This document shows positions 25,759 to 35,155 of a DNA stretch of 64,000 nt, in pieces. How positions within the stretch are numbered: the stretch's first letter is position 1; each line of letters starts with the position of its first letter. The DNA is taken from assembly GCA_012520915.1 (NCBI GenBank), contig JAAYNJ010000030.1, positions 1-64,000 on the forward strand, written 5' to 3'. This stretch comes from Oscillospiraceae bacterium. Its GTDB lineage: Bacteria > Bacillota > Clostridia > Oscillospirales > Ruminococcaceae. The translations under genes were made by a program, and so were the position numbers. Under the pieces are notes generated by a model that ran no database searches, was not told the origin of the DNA, and saw nothing but the letters and a program-made list of their open reading frames with translations.

Positions 25759-28700
25759 CTAATATTCAAAACTACCCTCGTAGACCAGCGTTGCGCCGCC
25801 GGTGAGCAACACACGCTCGTCGGTGTAATTAACGATCAGTTCGCCGCCCAGCAACGTAACCCTCACATCGCTGCCCTTGTCACACCAGCCGTTCTCAACC
25901 GCTGCAATCACTGCAGCGCAGGCGGCGGTGCCGCATGCAAGTGTCTCGCCGCTGCCCCGCTCCCAGACTCGCATTCGCAGACTATTGCGGTTGACGACTC
26001 GTACAAACTCCGTGTTCACCCTCTCAGGGAACAGCTCTGCGTACTCAAACTCCGGACCGATTTGTTCCAAGTCCAGGCTGTCGATGTTGTCACAGAAAAC
26101 TACGCAGTGGGGATTGCCCACGGAGACGCAGGTAACATGCCACGTCTTACCTCCGATTTGAACGGGACTGTCAATCATTCGGCTGTTCTTCGAACATACC
26201 GGAATAGATGCTGCATCAAGAATGGCCTTCCCCATATCCACGGATACGGAACTGACCTTATCGTTCCTGCAGAAGAGCCGCATGAAGCGTACCCCGCTGG
26301 CGGTCTCCACGCTTATGTAATCCGAGCGCACATATCCCTTATCATACAGGTACTTGGCCACACAGCGCAGGTTGTTGCCTGCCGTTTTGCCTTCGCTGCC
26401 GTCACGGTTGAAACTGCGCATCTTCACATCCGCCACTGAGGACTTCTCAATAAGCACAATACCGTCTCCGCCGATGCCGTAGTGGGGTGTGCAGAGGCTA
26501 ACACATAGAGATTCCGGACAGGTGATGCGGCCGTCGAAATTCTCGATAAAAATGTAGTCGTTACCTCCATCCTGCATCTTGGCGAAAGGAATTGTCTGCC
26601 GCCAGAGTCGCAGGTTATTGATGTTTACAAGTTCCGTGTTGGACTGGTTGAAACGACTGGCAATGATCTCCGCCAGGGCGTTTGCAGTATCCAGAGAAGT
26701 CAGACAGGGAATACCAAGTTGCATTGCCCGTCGGTGCAGGGCTATGTAGTCGCCCATGGTAGCGTCCTTGACTGCACCTGTATAGATAATGTAACAGAGT
26801 TTCCTTCGTTCCATGAGCTGGTGAATACGCTCGCTTTCTGTGGCATTGGGCACAGCCTCCACCGGGATACCAAGATTAGAAATTGCTGCCGCTGTGCCAC
26901 TGGTTGCGTAGAGTTTAAGCCCCAGCTGGTACAACCGCCGGGCCAGACCCAATACTTCCTGATAGTCACCGGTCTCCACACTCAGTAGCACACCGACATC
27001 GCCCCGGCCGTGTAAGCTGGGTACCGTGAAACCTGCTGCGGTCAACCCTTTGAACATGGCTTCCGCCAAAGTTCGGCCGATACCCAGCACCTCTCCGGTG
27101 GATTTCATCTCAGGCCCAAGGATAGAGTTGGCGTCGGAGAGTTTTTCAAAAGAAAACACCGGTACTTTCACCGCGAAGTACGGTAAAGTGCGATACAGAC
27201 CCGTACCGTAGCTTAGATCTCTAAGGCGCGCCCCCAGCATAACTCGGGAAGCCAGATTCACCATAGGTATATTGGTCACCTTACTGATGTAGGGTACGGT
27301 TCGTGAGGCCCGGGGGTTCACCTCGATTACATATAACTCATCACCATAGATTAGGTACTGGATGTTTACGAGGCCTCGGGTACCTAGAGCCAGAGCCAGC
27401 TGTTTCGATACCTGACAGACCCGTTTCAGGAATTTGTCGCTAAGATTATAAGAGGGATAGACGGCGATGGAGTCCCCGCTGTGGACGCCTGCCCGTTCAA
27501 TATGTTCCATGATACCGGGAATTAGTATGTCTTCCCCATCGGAGAGAACATCTACTTCCAGTTCCGTGCCGGGCATGTATTTGTCTATCAGTACGGGGTT
27601 TTCGATGCTACCGGCAAGAATACCTCGCATGTAACGCTCCGTGGTCTCCGCATCCCTCGAGATACACATATTTTGTCCGCCGATCACATAAGAGGGTCGA
27701 AGCAACACCGGGTAGCCTAACTCATCCGCAGCGGCAAGGGCCTCATCAATGCTGTTTACTCCCCGGCCTTTTGGCCGTCGAATCCCGAAACGTTCCAGCA
27801 GAGCATCAAATCGGGCACGGTCCTCCGCTAAATCGATGCTGTCGGCAGAGGTACCCAGGATGGGAATGCCTTTTCCGTCCAGAAAACGGGTCAGCTTGAT
27901 GGCCGTTTGGCCGCCGAAGGCCACAACAACACCCACAGGCTTTTCTACCTGAATGATATTCCACACATCCTCTGGACATAGAGGTTCAAAGTATAACCGG
28001 TCGGCTGTATCATAGTCGGTGGAGACAGTCTCCGGGTTATTATTGACAATGACCACGTCATAACCAATCTCCCTCAAGGTCCACGCGCAGTGTACGCTGC
28101 TGTAGTCAAACTCGATGCCCTGACCGATGCGGATAGGTCCCGAACCCAATACCATCATCACAGGCTTGCCACTGCGCGGGAAACTGCGAGCCTCACAGTC
28201 TTGCTCAAAACAGGAATAAAAATAGGAAGTCTCTGCATCAAACTCCGCTGCACAAGTGTCCACCATCTTATAGGTCATTGACCGTCCGGGCAATTCCTCC
28301 ACACCCGTTAGTCGACGGATGGCCTCATCGGTATAACCTAGACACTTAGCCTGTAGATAGTCCTCGTCGGAGAGACCCTTGGCTGCGATTTGCATCTCGA
28401 AAGAGGCAAGACCACGAAGCTTATGCAGGAACCAGGAGTCTATCTTAGTGATGGAGTGGATTTCCTCTACGCTGACACCGGCCTTCAGCGCTTCGAACAC
28501 GGTAAAGAGCCGGCGATCATTCTGTTCCCTTAGTCGTTCTCTTACGCTCTCACCTGAGAGTGGAACTGCGTTCAGTGTATCCAGAGAGATCTCTGCTCCC
28601 CGCACCGCCTTCATCAGTGCCGTTTCAAAGTTCAGCGCAATGGCCATCACCTCGCCGGTGGCTTTCATCTGCGTCCCCAGCTTTCGACTGGAACCGGCAA

Positions 28701-29793
28701 ACTTATCAAAGGGCCACTTGGGGATCTTTACCACAACATAGTCCAGCGCGGGTTCGAAGCAGGCGCAGGTCTTACCGGTGATGTCGTTTTTTATTTCATC
28801 CAAAGTGTAACCCAGAGCAATTTTGGTGCTTATTTTGGCTATGGGATAGCCTGTAGCCTTGGAGGCGAGAGCCGAGGAGCGGCTCACCCGCGGATTCACC
28901 TCGATAACCGCATATTCAAAACTCTTCGGATTCAGAGCAAATTGGCAGTTGCAGCCGCCCTCAATGCCAATCTCAGTGATGATGTTTAGAGCCGCCGTAC
29001 GCAGCATCTGATACTCCTTATCTGCTAGAGTTAGGGCAGGAGCCACCACGATGGAGTCCCCCGTGTGGATGCCCACCGGGTCAATGTTCTCCATGGAGCA
29101 GACAGCGATGACATTGCCTGCGCTGTCGCGCATGGTTTCAAACTCAATCTCTTTCCAACCGTAGATGCATTTCTCCACCAGAATCTGGGTAATAGGCGAG
29201 AGATCCAGCCCCAGTTTTGCGATGGTTCTGAGCTCCTCTGCGTTCTCTGCAATACCGCCACCTGTGCCACCCAGGGTAAAAGCCGGTCGAACGATTACCG
29301 GATAGCCGATACGAGCGGCTATGTCCAGCGCGGCATCCAAGTCCTTGGCTGTCTCTGAGGGAATTACCGGCTGCCCTATTGATTCCAGGGTTTCCCGGAA
29401 ACATTCCCGATCCTCTGCCTTTTCAATGGCCTCAATATCAGAACCTAACAGCCGTACACCGTATTCTTCCAGGGTCCCGTCCCTGCTCAACTGCATGGCG
29501 ATGGTCAGACCAGTCTGACCCCCAAGTCCTGCCAACAGGCCGTCCGGACGTTCCTTGGCAATGATTCGTCTAAGAGTCTCTGCCGTTAATGGCTCTAGAT
29601 AAATGGAGTCCGCCAGATGCTTATCGGTCATGATGGTGGCGGGATTGGAGTTGACCAACACCGTTTCAATCCCTTCCTGCCGCAGTATTCTGCAGGCCTG
29701 AGCCCCTGCGTAATCAAACTCCGCCGCCTGGCCTATGACGATGGGACCGGAGCCGATGACCAAAACCTTATGTATGCTCTTATCCTTTGGCAT
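25759..29793 (-). CDS. carB: Carbamoyl-phosphate synthase large subunit fused to a DapF-like domain
   Basis: A 1344-residue fusion. Residues 1-~1064 are a full CarB: two ATP-grasp halves (GSGPIVIGQAAEFDYAG near 14 and GSGPIRIGQGIEFDYS near 560), oligomerisation domain, and a C-terminal MGS-like allosteric domain (TSGTAAAISNLGI). Residues ~1067-1344 match diaminopimelate epimerase: GNDYIF, GIGGDGIVL, NRDGSEG, NPHCVVF, NTEFV and GSGETLACGTAACA with the second catalytic Cys. The first catalytic Cys, normally in MCGNGxRC, is replaced by Ala (TAGNNLRC, ~1138). The CarB part makes carbamoyl phosphate with CarA; epimerase activity is doubtful. AAAGGAG precedes the ATG by six bases. It is the last gene of the operon and overlaps carA by 14 bases. 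Confidence 0.94.
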   Translation of the reverse strand: MPKDKSIHKVLVIGSGPIVIGQAAEFDYAGAQACRILRQEGIETVLVNSNPATIMTDKHLADSIYLEPLTAETLRRIIAKERPDGLLAGLGGQTGLTIAMQLSRDGTLEEYGVRLLGSDIEAIEKAEDRECFRETLESIGQPVIPSETAKDLDAALDIAARIGYPVIVRPAFTLGGTGGGIAENAEELRTIAKLGLDLSPITQILVEKCIYGWKEIEFETMRDSAGNVIAVCSMENIDPVGIHTGDSIVVAPALTLADKEYQMLRTAALNIITEIGIEGGCNCQFALNPKSFEYAVIEVNPRVSRSSALASKATGYPIAKISTKIALGYTLDEIKNDITGKTCACFEPALDYVVVKIPKWPFDKFAGSSRKLGTQMKATGEVMAIALNFETALMKAVRGAEISLDTLNAVPLSGESVRERLREQNDRRLFTVFEALKAGVSVEEIHSITKIDSWFLHKLRGLASFEMQIAAKGLSDEDYLQAKCLGYTDEAIRRLTGVEELPGRSMTYKMVDTCAAEFDAETSYFYSCFEQDCEARSFPRSGKPVMMVLGSGPIRIGQGIEFDYSSVHCAWTLREIGYDVVIVNNNPETVSTDYDTADRLYFEPLCPEDVWNIIQVEKPVGVVVAFGGQTAIKLTRFLDGKGIPILGTSADSIDLAEDRARFDALLERFGIRRPKGRGVNSIDEALAAADELGYPVLLRPSYVIGGQNMCISRDAETTERYMRGILAGSIENPVLIDKYMPGTELEVDVLSDGEDILIPGIMEHIERAGVHSGDSIAVYPSYNLSDKFLKRVCQVSKQLALALGTRGLVNIQYLIYGDELYVIEVNPRASRTVPYISKVTNIPMVNLASRVMLGARLRDLSYGTGLYRTLPYFAVKVPVFSFEKLSDANSILGPEMKSTGEVLGIGRTLAEAMFKGLTAAGFTVPSLHGRGDVGVLLSVETGDYQEVLGLARRLYQLGLKLYATSGTAAAISNLGIPVEAVPNATESERIHQLMERRKLCYIIYTGAVKDATMGDYIALHRRAMQLGIPCLTSLDTANALAEIIASRFNQSNTELVNINNLRLWRQTIPFAKMQDGGNDYIFIENFDGRITCPESLCVSLCTPHYGIGGDGIVLIEKSSVADVKMRSFNRDGSEGKTAGNNLRCVAKYLYDKGYVRSDYISVETASGVRFMRLFCRNDKVSSVSVDMGKAILDAASIPVCSKNSRMIDSPVQIGGKTWHVTCVSVGNPHCVVFCDNIDSLDLEQIGPEFEYAELFPERVNTEFVRVVNRNSLRMRVWERGSGETLACGTAACAAVIAAVENGWCDKGSDVRVTLLGGELIVNYTDERVLLTGGATLVYEGSFEY

Positions 29794-30868
29794 CCTGCTC
29801 TCCTTTCATCATTGCGATAAAGCGGTCGAATAGAAACTCCGTGTCCTGTGGACCCCCTCTGGCTTCGGGATGGAATTGCACGGTAAAACAGCGCCTATCG
29901 GGATAATCCAGCCCTTCGCAGCTCAAGTCGTTCACATTTACATAACTTAACTTTGCAATGCCTTCCATGCTCTCGCTGACCACAACATATCCATGATTCT
30001 GATTTGTAATCCAAGTACGAGATCCGTCTATCAAACGCACCGGCTGATTGGCACCCCTATGTCCGCATTTGAGTTTCACGACTTTCCCGCCCATAGCAAG
30101 AGCTGCCAACTGGTGACCCAAACATATGCCAAAAACAGGTAACTTCCCAATGAGTTTCTGTAGCTGTACGATCTCATAAACATTCTCCGCCGGGTCGCCG
30201 GGACCGTTGGAGAGTACAAGTCCGTCAGGCTTTAAGCCCAGCACGGTTTCAGCCGGCGTGTCGTGAGGCAGTACCGTCACCCGGCAGCCCCGGCGGCACA
30301 GGCAGCGGATGATACTTCGTTTGACACCGTAGTCCAACAGTGCTACATAGAAAAGCTCTGTTCCCTCCGCAGGGTATTCGGTGATTGTTTTGCCGGAGAC
30401 CATTGATACCCCGCCGCGCATTTTGTAGTTTTTAAGCCTCTGCAAATCCGCAGAAGACGTGTCGCAGATACAGGCGTTCATGACGCCTTCCTCACGGATT
30501 ATCCGTGTAATCGCGCGGGTATCCACTCCGCAGACACCGGGGATGCCCTGTTCCTTTAGAAATCGATCCAGCTTATACTCGCTGCGGAAGTTGGATGGTG
30601 TATCACACAGTTCCCGAACCACATAGCCCTTTGCAAAACAATCACCCTCAAGATCCGTAGAGATGACTCCGCAGTTTCCGATGAGGGGGAAGGTCTGCAG
30701 AATAATCTGACCGGCACAGCCGGGATCGGTCAAAGTCTCCAGATAACCCGTCATGCCAGTGGTAAATACCAGCTCACCTATACTTTCTATCTCAGCGCCA
30801 ATACGTCGACCCGCAAAAATTTTGCCGTTTTCCAATATCAGATACGCTGCTTGTATTTCATTCTTCAT
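29780..30868 (-). CDS. carA: Carbamoyl-phosphate synthase small (glutaminase) subunit
   Basis: A 362-residue CarA. The N-terminal CPSase domain carries FTTGMTGYLETLTDP, and the class I amidotransferase domain has DYGVKRSI, SNGPGDP and GICLGHQ with the nucleophilic Cys, then VQFHPEA for His-Glu. It passes ammonia from glutamine to CarB. It starts seven bases after the ornithine carbamoyltransferase gene with a weak ribosome site, suggesting coupling. Linkage to arg rather than pyr genes implies that this synthase serves arginine formation and is arginine-regulated. Confidence 0.96.
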   Translation of the reverse strand: MKNEIQAAYLILENGKIFAGRRIGAEIESIGELVFTTGMTGYLETLTDPGCAGQIILQTFPLIGNCGVISTDLEGDCFAKGYVVRELCDTPSNFRSEYKLDRFLKEQGIPGVCGVDTRAITRIIREEGVMNACICDTSSADLQRLKNYKMRGGVSMVSGKTITEYPAEGTELFYVALLDYGVKRSIIRCLCRRGCRVTVLPHDTPAETVLGLKPDGLVLSNGPGDPAENVYEIVQLQKLIGKLPVFGICLGHQLAALAMGGKVVKLKCGHRGANQPVRLIDGSRTWITNQNHGYVVVSESMEGIAKLSYVNVNDLSCEGLDYPDRRCFTVQFHPEARGGPQDTEFLFDRFIAMMKGEQDAKG

Positions 30869-30875
30869 AGTACAA

Positions 30876-31859
30876 TCACAAAGTGGCTGCCATAACGGCT
30901 TTTATTGTGTGCATGCGGTTCTCTGCTTGGTCAAAGACGATGGATTGAGGTCCCTCGAACACTTCATTTGTGACCTCCATTGCCTCTAGGCCGAACGCTT
31001 TATAGATGGCCAATCCGTTCTCCGTCTCCAAATCATGGTAAGCTGGCAGGCAGTGCATAAAGCGGCACTGGGATCCCGCGGTATCCATCAACGCCTTGTT
31101 AACCTGATATGGCAGCAAATCCCGGATGCGCCCCTCCCAGACCGATTCCGGCTCACCCATGGAAACCCAAATATCCGTGTAGATTATATTCGCACCCTGT
31201 ACAGCCAGCTTGGGTTCCTTTATAAACTCTAATATCGCACCGCTCTTCTCCGCTATGGTCTGACATGTTTTCACCAGCTCTGGATTCGGAAAATACGCCT
31301 CTGGAGCACATGCCACAAAGTGCAGGCCCATCTTGGCACAACCCACCATTAAGGAATTTCCCATATTGTAGCGGGCGTCTCCCATGTATACCAGTTTTTT
31401 ACCCGTCAAGGCACCTATATGCTCCCGGATGGTCAGGAAATCTGCCAGAATTTGGGTTGGGTGAAACTCATTCGTGAGTCCGTTCCAAACGGGCACCCCT
31501 GAATGTGCTGCCAGCATCTCCACCCGCTCCTGGCCAAATCCCCGGTATTCGATGCCGTCAAACATTCGACCCAGCACCCGAGCGGTGTCAGCGATGCTCT
31601 CTTTCTTGCCAATCTGAGAAGCATTGGAGTCCAGGTACAACGAGTGCATCCCCAAATCCGCCGCTGCCACCTCAAAGCTGCAACAGGTGCGGGTGCTGGT
31701 TTTCTCAAAGATCAGCACCACGTTTTTGCCTTCGTGCAACCGGTGCGGAATACCGGTCTTTTTCATAGTCTTCAGTTCTACCGCCAAATCCAGCAGCCCG
31801 GAAATCTCTTCCGGAGTATAGTCAAGCAGCTTAAGAAAGCTGCGTCCCTTCAAAAACAT
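30876..31859 (-). CDS. argF: Ornithine carbamoyltransferase
   Basis: A 327-residue enzyme joining carbamoyl phosphate and ornithine to citrulline. The carbamoyl-phosphate loop STRTCCSFE near residue 55, the HCLPAYHD block near 264-271 (Cys for ornithine) and the FLKGRSFLKL N-terminus are typical. The ATG follows AAGGAG by six bases; a longer upstream frame is antisense-like and overlaps argD. It lies 11 bases after argD and directly before carA-carB, whose product it uses. Confidence 0.97.
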   Translation of the reverse strand: MFLKGRSFLKLLDYTPEEISGLLDLAVELKTMKKTGIPHRLHEGKNVVLIFEKTSTRTCCSFEVAAADLGMHSLYLDSNASQIGKKESIADTARVLGRMFDGIEYRGFGQERVEMLAAHSGVPVWNGLTNEFHPTQILADFLTIREHIGALTGKKLVYMGDARYNMGNSLMVGCAKMGLHFVACAPEAYFPNPELVKTCQTIAEKSGAILEFIKEPKLAVQGANIIYTDIWVSMGEPESVWEGRIRDLLPYQVNKALMDTAGSQCRFMHCLPAYHDLETENGLAIYKAFGLEAMEVTNEVFEGPQSIVFDQAENRMHTIKAVMAATL

Positions 31860-31870
31860 TTTTGTTCTCC

Positions 31871-33037
31871 TTATTCTGTGCAGGCGGCCTTGATAGTGTC
31901 CACCGCAGCCTCCAGGGTGTCCATGGGGATGTTCAACGGCGGCAACAGGCGTAGCTTGTTCTTGGCTGTCAGGCACAAAACGCCCATTTCTCTACAACTC
32001 TCAAGCACCTTGTCTACCGGCTTTATGGGCTTCACTCCGATCATTAGACCCATACCGCTGACGGATTCCACCCCCGGCGCTCCGTTGAGCTGAGAAAAGA
32101 TGTACTCTCCCTTCTTTCTAATATCTGCCAGAAACTCCGCATCAAGGCGGTTCAGGATACTCAGAGCTCCGGCGCAACTGACGGGGTTACCACCGAAAGT
32201 GGAGCCGTGATCCCCGGCGCCTAAAACGAATTCAACTTTCTCACCCAGCAGCGTTGCCCCAAGAGGCAAACCGCCGCCTAGGCCCTTAGCCGTAGTTACG
32301 ATATCCGGCATTATACCGTACTGCATATAAGCAAAGAGACTGCCGGTACGACCGTTGCCGGTCTGCACCTCATCCACAATCAGCAGAATGTCCTCCGCTG
32401 CGCAGAAATCGGCAAGTTGGGTGACGAAGTTTCTATCCATGACGATAACGCCTCCCTCTCCCTGGATGCATTCGATCATTATCGCAGCGGTATTGTGTTG
32501 CAGTGATGCTGCTTTCACAGCCTCTAAATCGTTGGCTGGAGCGTGTATGAATCCAGGGGTCAGGGGCTGGAACAGCTCATGATATTGGCTTTGCCCGGTG
32601 GCGGCCAATGTGGTGAGGGTTCGACCGTGAAAGCTATCTTGAAGCGTCACGATGTTATAGTATTCCGACCCCTTCTTTTCAGCTGCCCACTTGCGGGCCG
32701 CTTTTATGGCGCATTCGTTGGACTCGGCTCCGGAATTGGAAAAGAATACCTTCTTCATCCCTGTCCGCTGGCAGAGACCCATGGCCAATAAGGCGCAAGG
32801 TTCAGTGTAATACAAGTTAGAGCTGTGCTGCAACAGATTAAGCTGCGCGAAAACAGCTTTTTTCAACTCCTCATCCGCAAAACCGAAGGCTGTCACACCG
32901 ATACCGGTACCCATATCGATATATTCCTTCCCGTTCTCATCCAAGACCATGGCGCCCTTGCCCGACACCAACTGCACCGGAAAGCGTGCATAGGTGTTGG
33001 CTACATATTTTTTGTCAATCGCTTTGATATCAGTCAT
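31871..33037 (-). CDS. argD: Acetylornithine aminotransferase
   Basis: A 388-residue class III PLP aminotransferase converting N-acetylglutamate semialdehyde to N-acetylornithine. Visible are FFSNSGAESNECAIKAAR, the DSFHGRT loop, IVDEVQTGNGRTG, and TTAKGLGGGLPLGA containing the PLP Lys. GGAGAGG precedes the ATG, which overlaps the argB stop by eight bases. Within this cluster the arginine role is clear, although such enzymes may also work in lysine synthesis. Confidence 0.97.
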   Translation of the reverse strand: MTDIKAIDKKYVANTYARFPVQLVSGKGAMVLDENGKEYIDMGTGIGVTAFGFADEELKKAVFAQLNLLQHSSNLYYTEPCALLAMGLCQRTGMKKVFFSNSGAESNECAIKAARKWAAEKKGSEYYNIVTLQDSFHGRTLTTLAATGQSQYHELFQPLTPGFIHAPANDLEAVKAASLQHNTAAIMIECIQGEGGVIVMDRNFVTQLADFCAAEDILLIVDEVQTGNGRTGSLFAYMQYGIMPDIVTTAKGLGGGLPLGATLLGEKVEFVLGAGDHGSTFGGNPVSCAGALSILNRLDAEFLADIRKKGEYIFSQLNGAPGVESVSGMGLMIGVKPIKPVDKVLESCREMGVLCLTAKNKLRLLPPLNIPMDTLEAAVDTIKAACTE

Positions 33038-33911
33038 GGGAATCCTCTCCTTTTACAACCATAGTGCCTGCACCCTCATCGGTGAGAAGCTCAATGAGGA
33101 TAGAGTGCGGTACCCGTCCGTCCATGATGATGACGCTCTCCACGCCTCGATGTATTGCATCGATACAACACTCCACCTTGGGAATCATGCCGCCGTCAAT
33201 CATATTCTCTTCGAACAGACTTAACGCTTCGGAGATGCTCAATTCCGGAATCAGTGTAGCCGGGTCATTCCTGTCCCGGAGGACGCCGGCAATATCCGTC
33301 ATCATGATGAGTCTTTTGGCTCCCAGGGCGCCGGCGATGTGCGCCGCTGCCGTGTCGCCGTTGATGTTGTAAGTGTTCCCCTCTGTGTCGCAACCCAAAG
33401 TGGATACTACCGGGATGTAGCCCTTTTCCAGCAAATCCACTACCGGTTCGATATTAATCCCCGTGATGTAGCCGACATATCCCAACTGGGGATTTTTCAT
33501 TTTCGCCTGAATTAACCGTCCGTCCATGCCGGAAATTCCCATGGCCTTGCCGCCTTTAATCTCCAGTAGCTTCACCAGAGTTTTGTTAATCTTTCCGGCC
33601 AGCACCATCTGCACAATGTCTACTGTTTCCTTATCCGTGACCCGCAGGCCGTCCACGAATTCCGGTTCTTTGCCAAGTCGCTGCATCAGCTCGCTGATTT
33701 CCGGTCCTCCACCGTGAACCAGTACAACCTTCACGCCCACCAGCCACAGCAGGACGATGTCCTCCATAACCTGCTGTCGCAACTGTTCGTTGCCCATGGC
33801 ATTGCCTCCGTATTTTATAACCACGATACGCCCATTGTAACGTTGGATATAGGGCAGTGCCGCAGTGAGTACTTGGGCTCGCTGGGTGTTTGAAAAATGC
33901 AAATTGTCCAT
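33030..33911 (-). CDS. argB: Acetylglutamate kinase
   Basis: A 293-residue amino acid kinase phosphorylating N-acetylglutamate. Key blocks are VVIKYGGNAMG near the start, VLVHGGGPEIS, and the NINGDTAAAHIAGALGAKRL segment with MMTDIAGVLRD. The N-terminal extension (~25 residues, NTQRAQVLTAALPYIQ) is of the hexameric, arginine-inhibited type, so feedback inhibition is likely. The ATG has GGAGG eight bases upstream; the longer frame overlaps argJ. Confidence 0.96.
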   Translation of the reverse strand: MDNLHFSNTQRAQVLTAALPYIQRYNGRIVVIKYGGNAMGNEQLRQQVMEDIVLLWLVGVKVVLVHGGGPEISELMQRLGKEPEFVDGLRVTDKETVDIVQMVLAGKINKTLVKLLEIKGGKAMGISGMDGRLIQAKMKNPQLGYVGYITGINIEPVVDLLEKGYIPVVSTLGCDTEGNTYNINGDTAAAHIAGALGAKRLIMMTDIAGVLRDRNDPATLIPELSISEALSLFEENMIDGGMIPKVECCIDAIHRGVESVIIMDGRVPHSILIELLTDEGAGTMVVKGEDSHD

Positions 33912-33924
33912 ACTCTGTTCCTCC

Positions 33925-35142
33925 TCAGGTACGATAGTCACCGTTGATTTTCACATACTCGTAGCTTAGGTCGCAGCCCCAGGCGGTGGCGCAGGCGTCC
34001 CCATCGCCCAAAGAAACCAAAATCTCGATTTCGCTCTCGCGGAGCACCTGAGAGGCCAGTTCCTCCGAAAAAGGAACACCCACTCCGTTCCGGCAGAGCT
34101 TTACATTGCCCGCTCTTGAACGGAAGCTCACACCCACTTTATCCACGTCCACCTCCACGCCGCTGTAACCGATGGCGCAGAGTATCCTTCCCCAGTTGGC
34201 GTCCTCGCCGAACATAGCTGCCTTAACCAGGCTGGAACAAATTACGCTCTTGGCTACGGCCTTGGCTGCCGCCTCGTTCTTCGCTCCTGTAACTGCACAC
34301 TCCAGCAGCTTTGTAGCTCCTTCGCCGTCTCCGGCTATGCCGCGGCAGAGAAAGATGTTCACGGTGTTGAGTGCCTGCATGAAAACATCGAAATCAGCAC
34401 CCTCAGCAGTAATCTCGGTGTTCCCGGCCTGGCCGTTGGCCAGTATGCTCACCATGTCATTGGTGGATGTGTCTCCATCCACACTGAGCATGTTGAAAGT
34501 CTTTTGAATATCGCCCTGCAGCGCTTTTTGCAACATGGTCGGGGAGATGGCCACGTCTGTTGTCAGAAAAACCAACATGGTAGCCATATTGGGATGAATC
34601 ATACCGCTGCCCTTGGCAATACCGCCCAGGTGACAGGTCTTGCATCCCAAACTGAATTCCAAAGCAATCTCTTTCTTTTTCGTGTCGGTGGTCATGATGG
34701 CCTCGCAGGCGTCCCCACTTCCATTCTCAGACAGAGACGCCACCAGATAATCGATGCCTGTAGCTATGGGCGCTATGTCCAATGGTTGTCCGATGACCCC
34801 CGTTGAGGCAACTATTACATCCTCCGCACGGATGCTCAGGGCTTTGGATGCAAGAGCGCTCATCAGCTCGGCAATCTCTATTCCATCAGCGTTGCAGGTA
34901 TTAGCGTTGCCGCTGTTGCAGAGCACCGCCTGTGCCATACCGTCGGCGATGTGTCGCCGGGTTACGGTCAGAGGCGCACCCTTGACCAGATTCGTGGTAT
35001 AGACTGCTGCGGCGCTGGCAGGAACGTCACTCACTATCAGCGCCAAATCCTTCTTTGTACGGTTCTTGCGTACACCGCAATGGATGCCGGCGGCCTTAAA
35101 ACCCTTCGCGGCACACACGCCGCCGGATATCATCTGAATCAT
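33925..35142 (-). CDS. argJ: Bifunctional ornithine acetyltransferase / N-acetylglutamate synthase
   Basis: A 405-residue self-cleaving Ntn-type enzyme that recycles the acetyl group from N-acetylornithine to glutamate. GGVCAAKGFKAAGIHCG opens the protein, and GGIAKGSGMIHPNMATML contains the autocleavage Ala-Thr pair with the nucleophilic Thr. The oxyanion Thr-Thr region (VASTGVIGQPL) is present. No separate argA is seen in the operon, consistent with the cyclic pathway. AAGGAG lies six bases before the ATG. Confidence 0.96.
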   Translation of the reverse strand: MIQMISGGVCAAKGFKAAGIHCGVRKNRTKKDLALIVSDVPASAAAVYTTNLVKGAPLTVTRRHIADGMAQAVLCNSGNANTCNADGIEIAELMSALASKALSIRAEDVIVASTGVIGQPLDIAPIATGIDYLVASLSENGSGDACEAIMTTDTKKKEIALEFSLGCKTCHLGGIAKGSGMIHPNMATMLVFLTTDVAISPTMLQKALQGDIQKTFNMLSVDGDTSTNDMVSILANGQAGNTEITAEGADFDVFMQALNTVNIFLCRGIAGDGEGATKLLECAVTGAKNEAAAKAVAKSVICSSLVKAAMFGEDANWGRILCAIGYSGVEVDVDKVGVSFRSRAGNVKLCRNGVGVPFSEELASQVLRESEIEILVSLGDGDACATAWGCDLSYEYVKINGDYRT

Positions 35143-35155
35143 AGTTTTCTCCTTG

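Noticed and set aside
31503-32093. 196-codon plus-strand frame across argF and argD
   Set aside because: Antisense of two clearly conserved genes; no ribosome site or recognisable domain.
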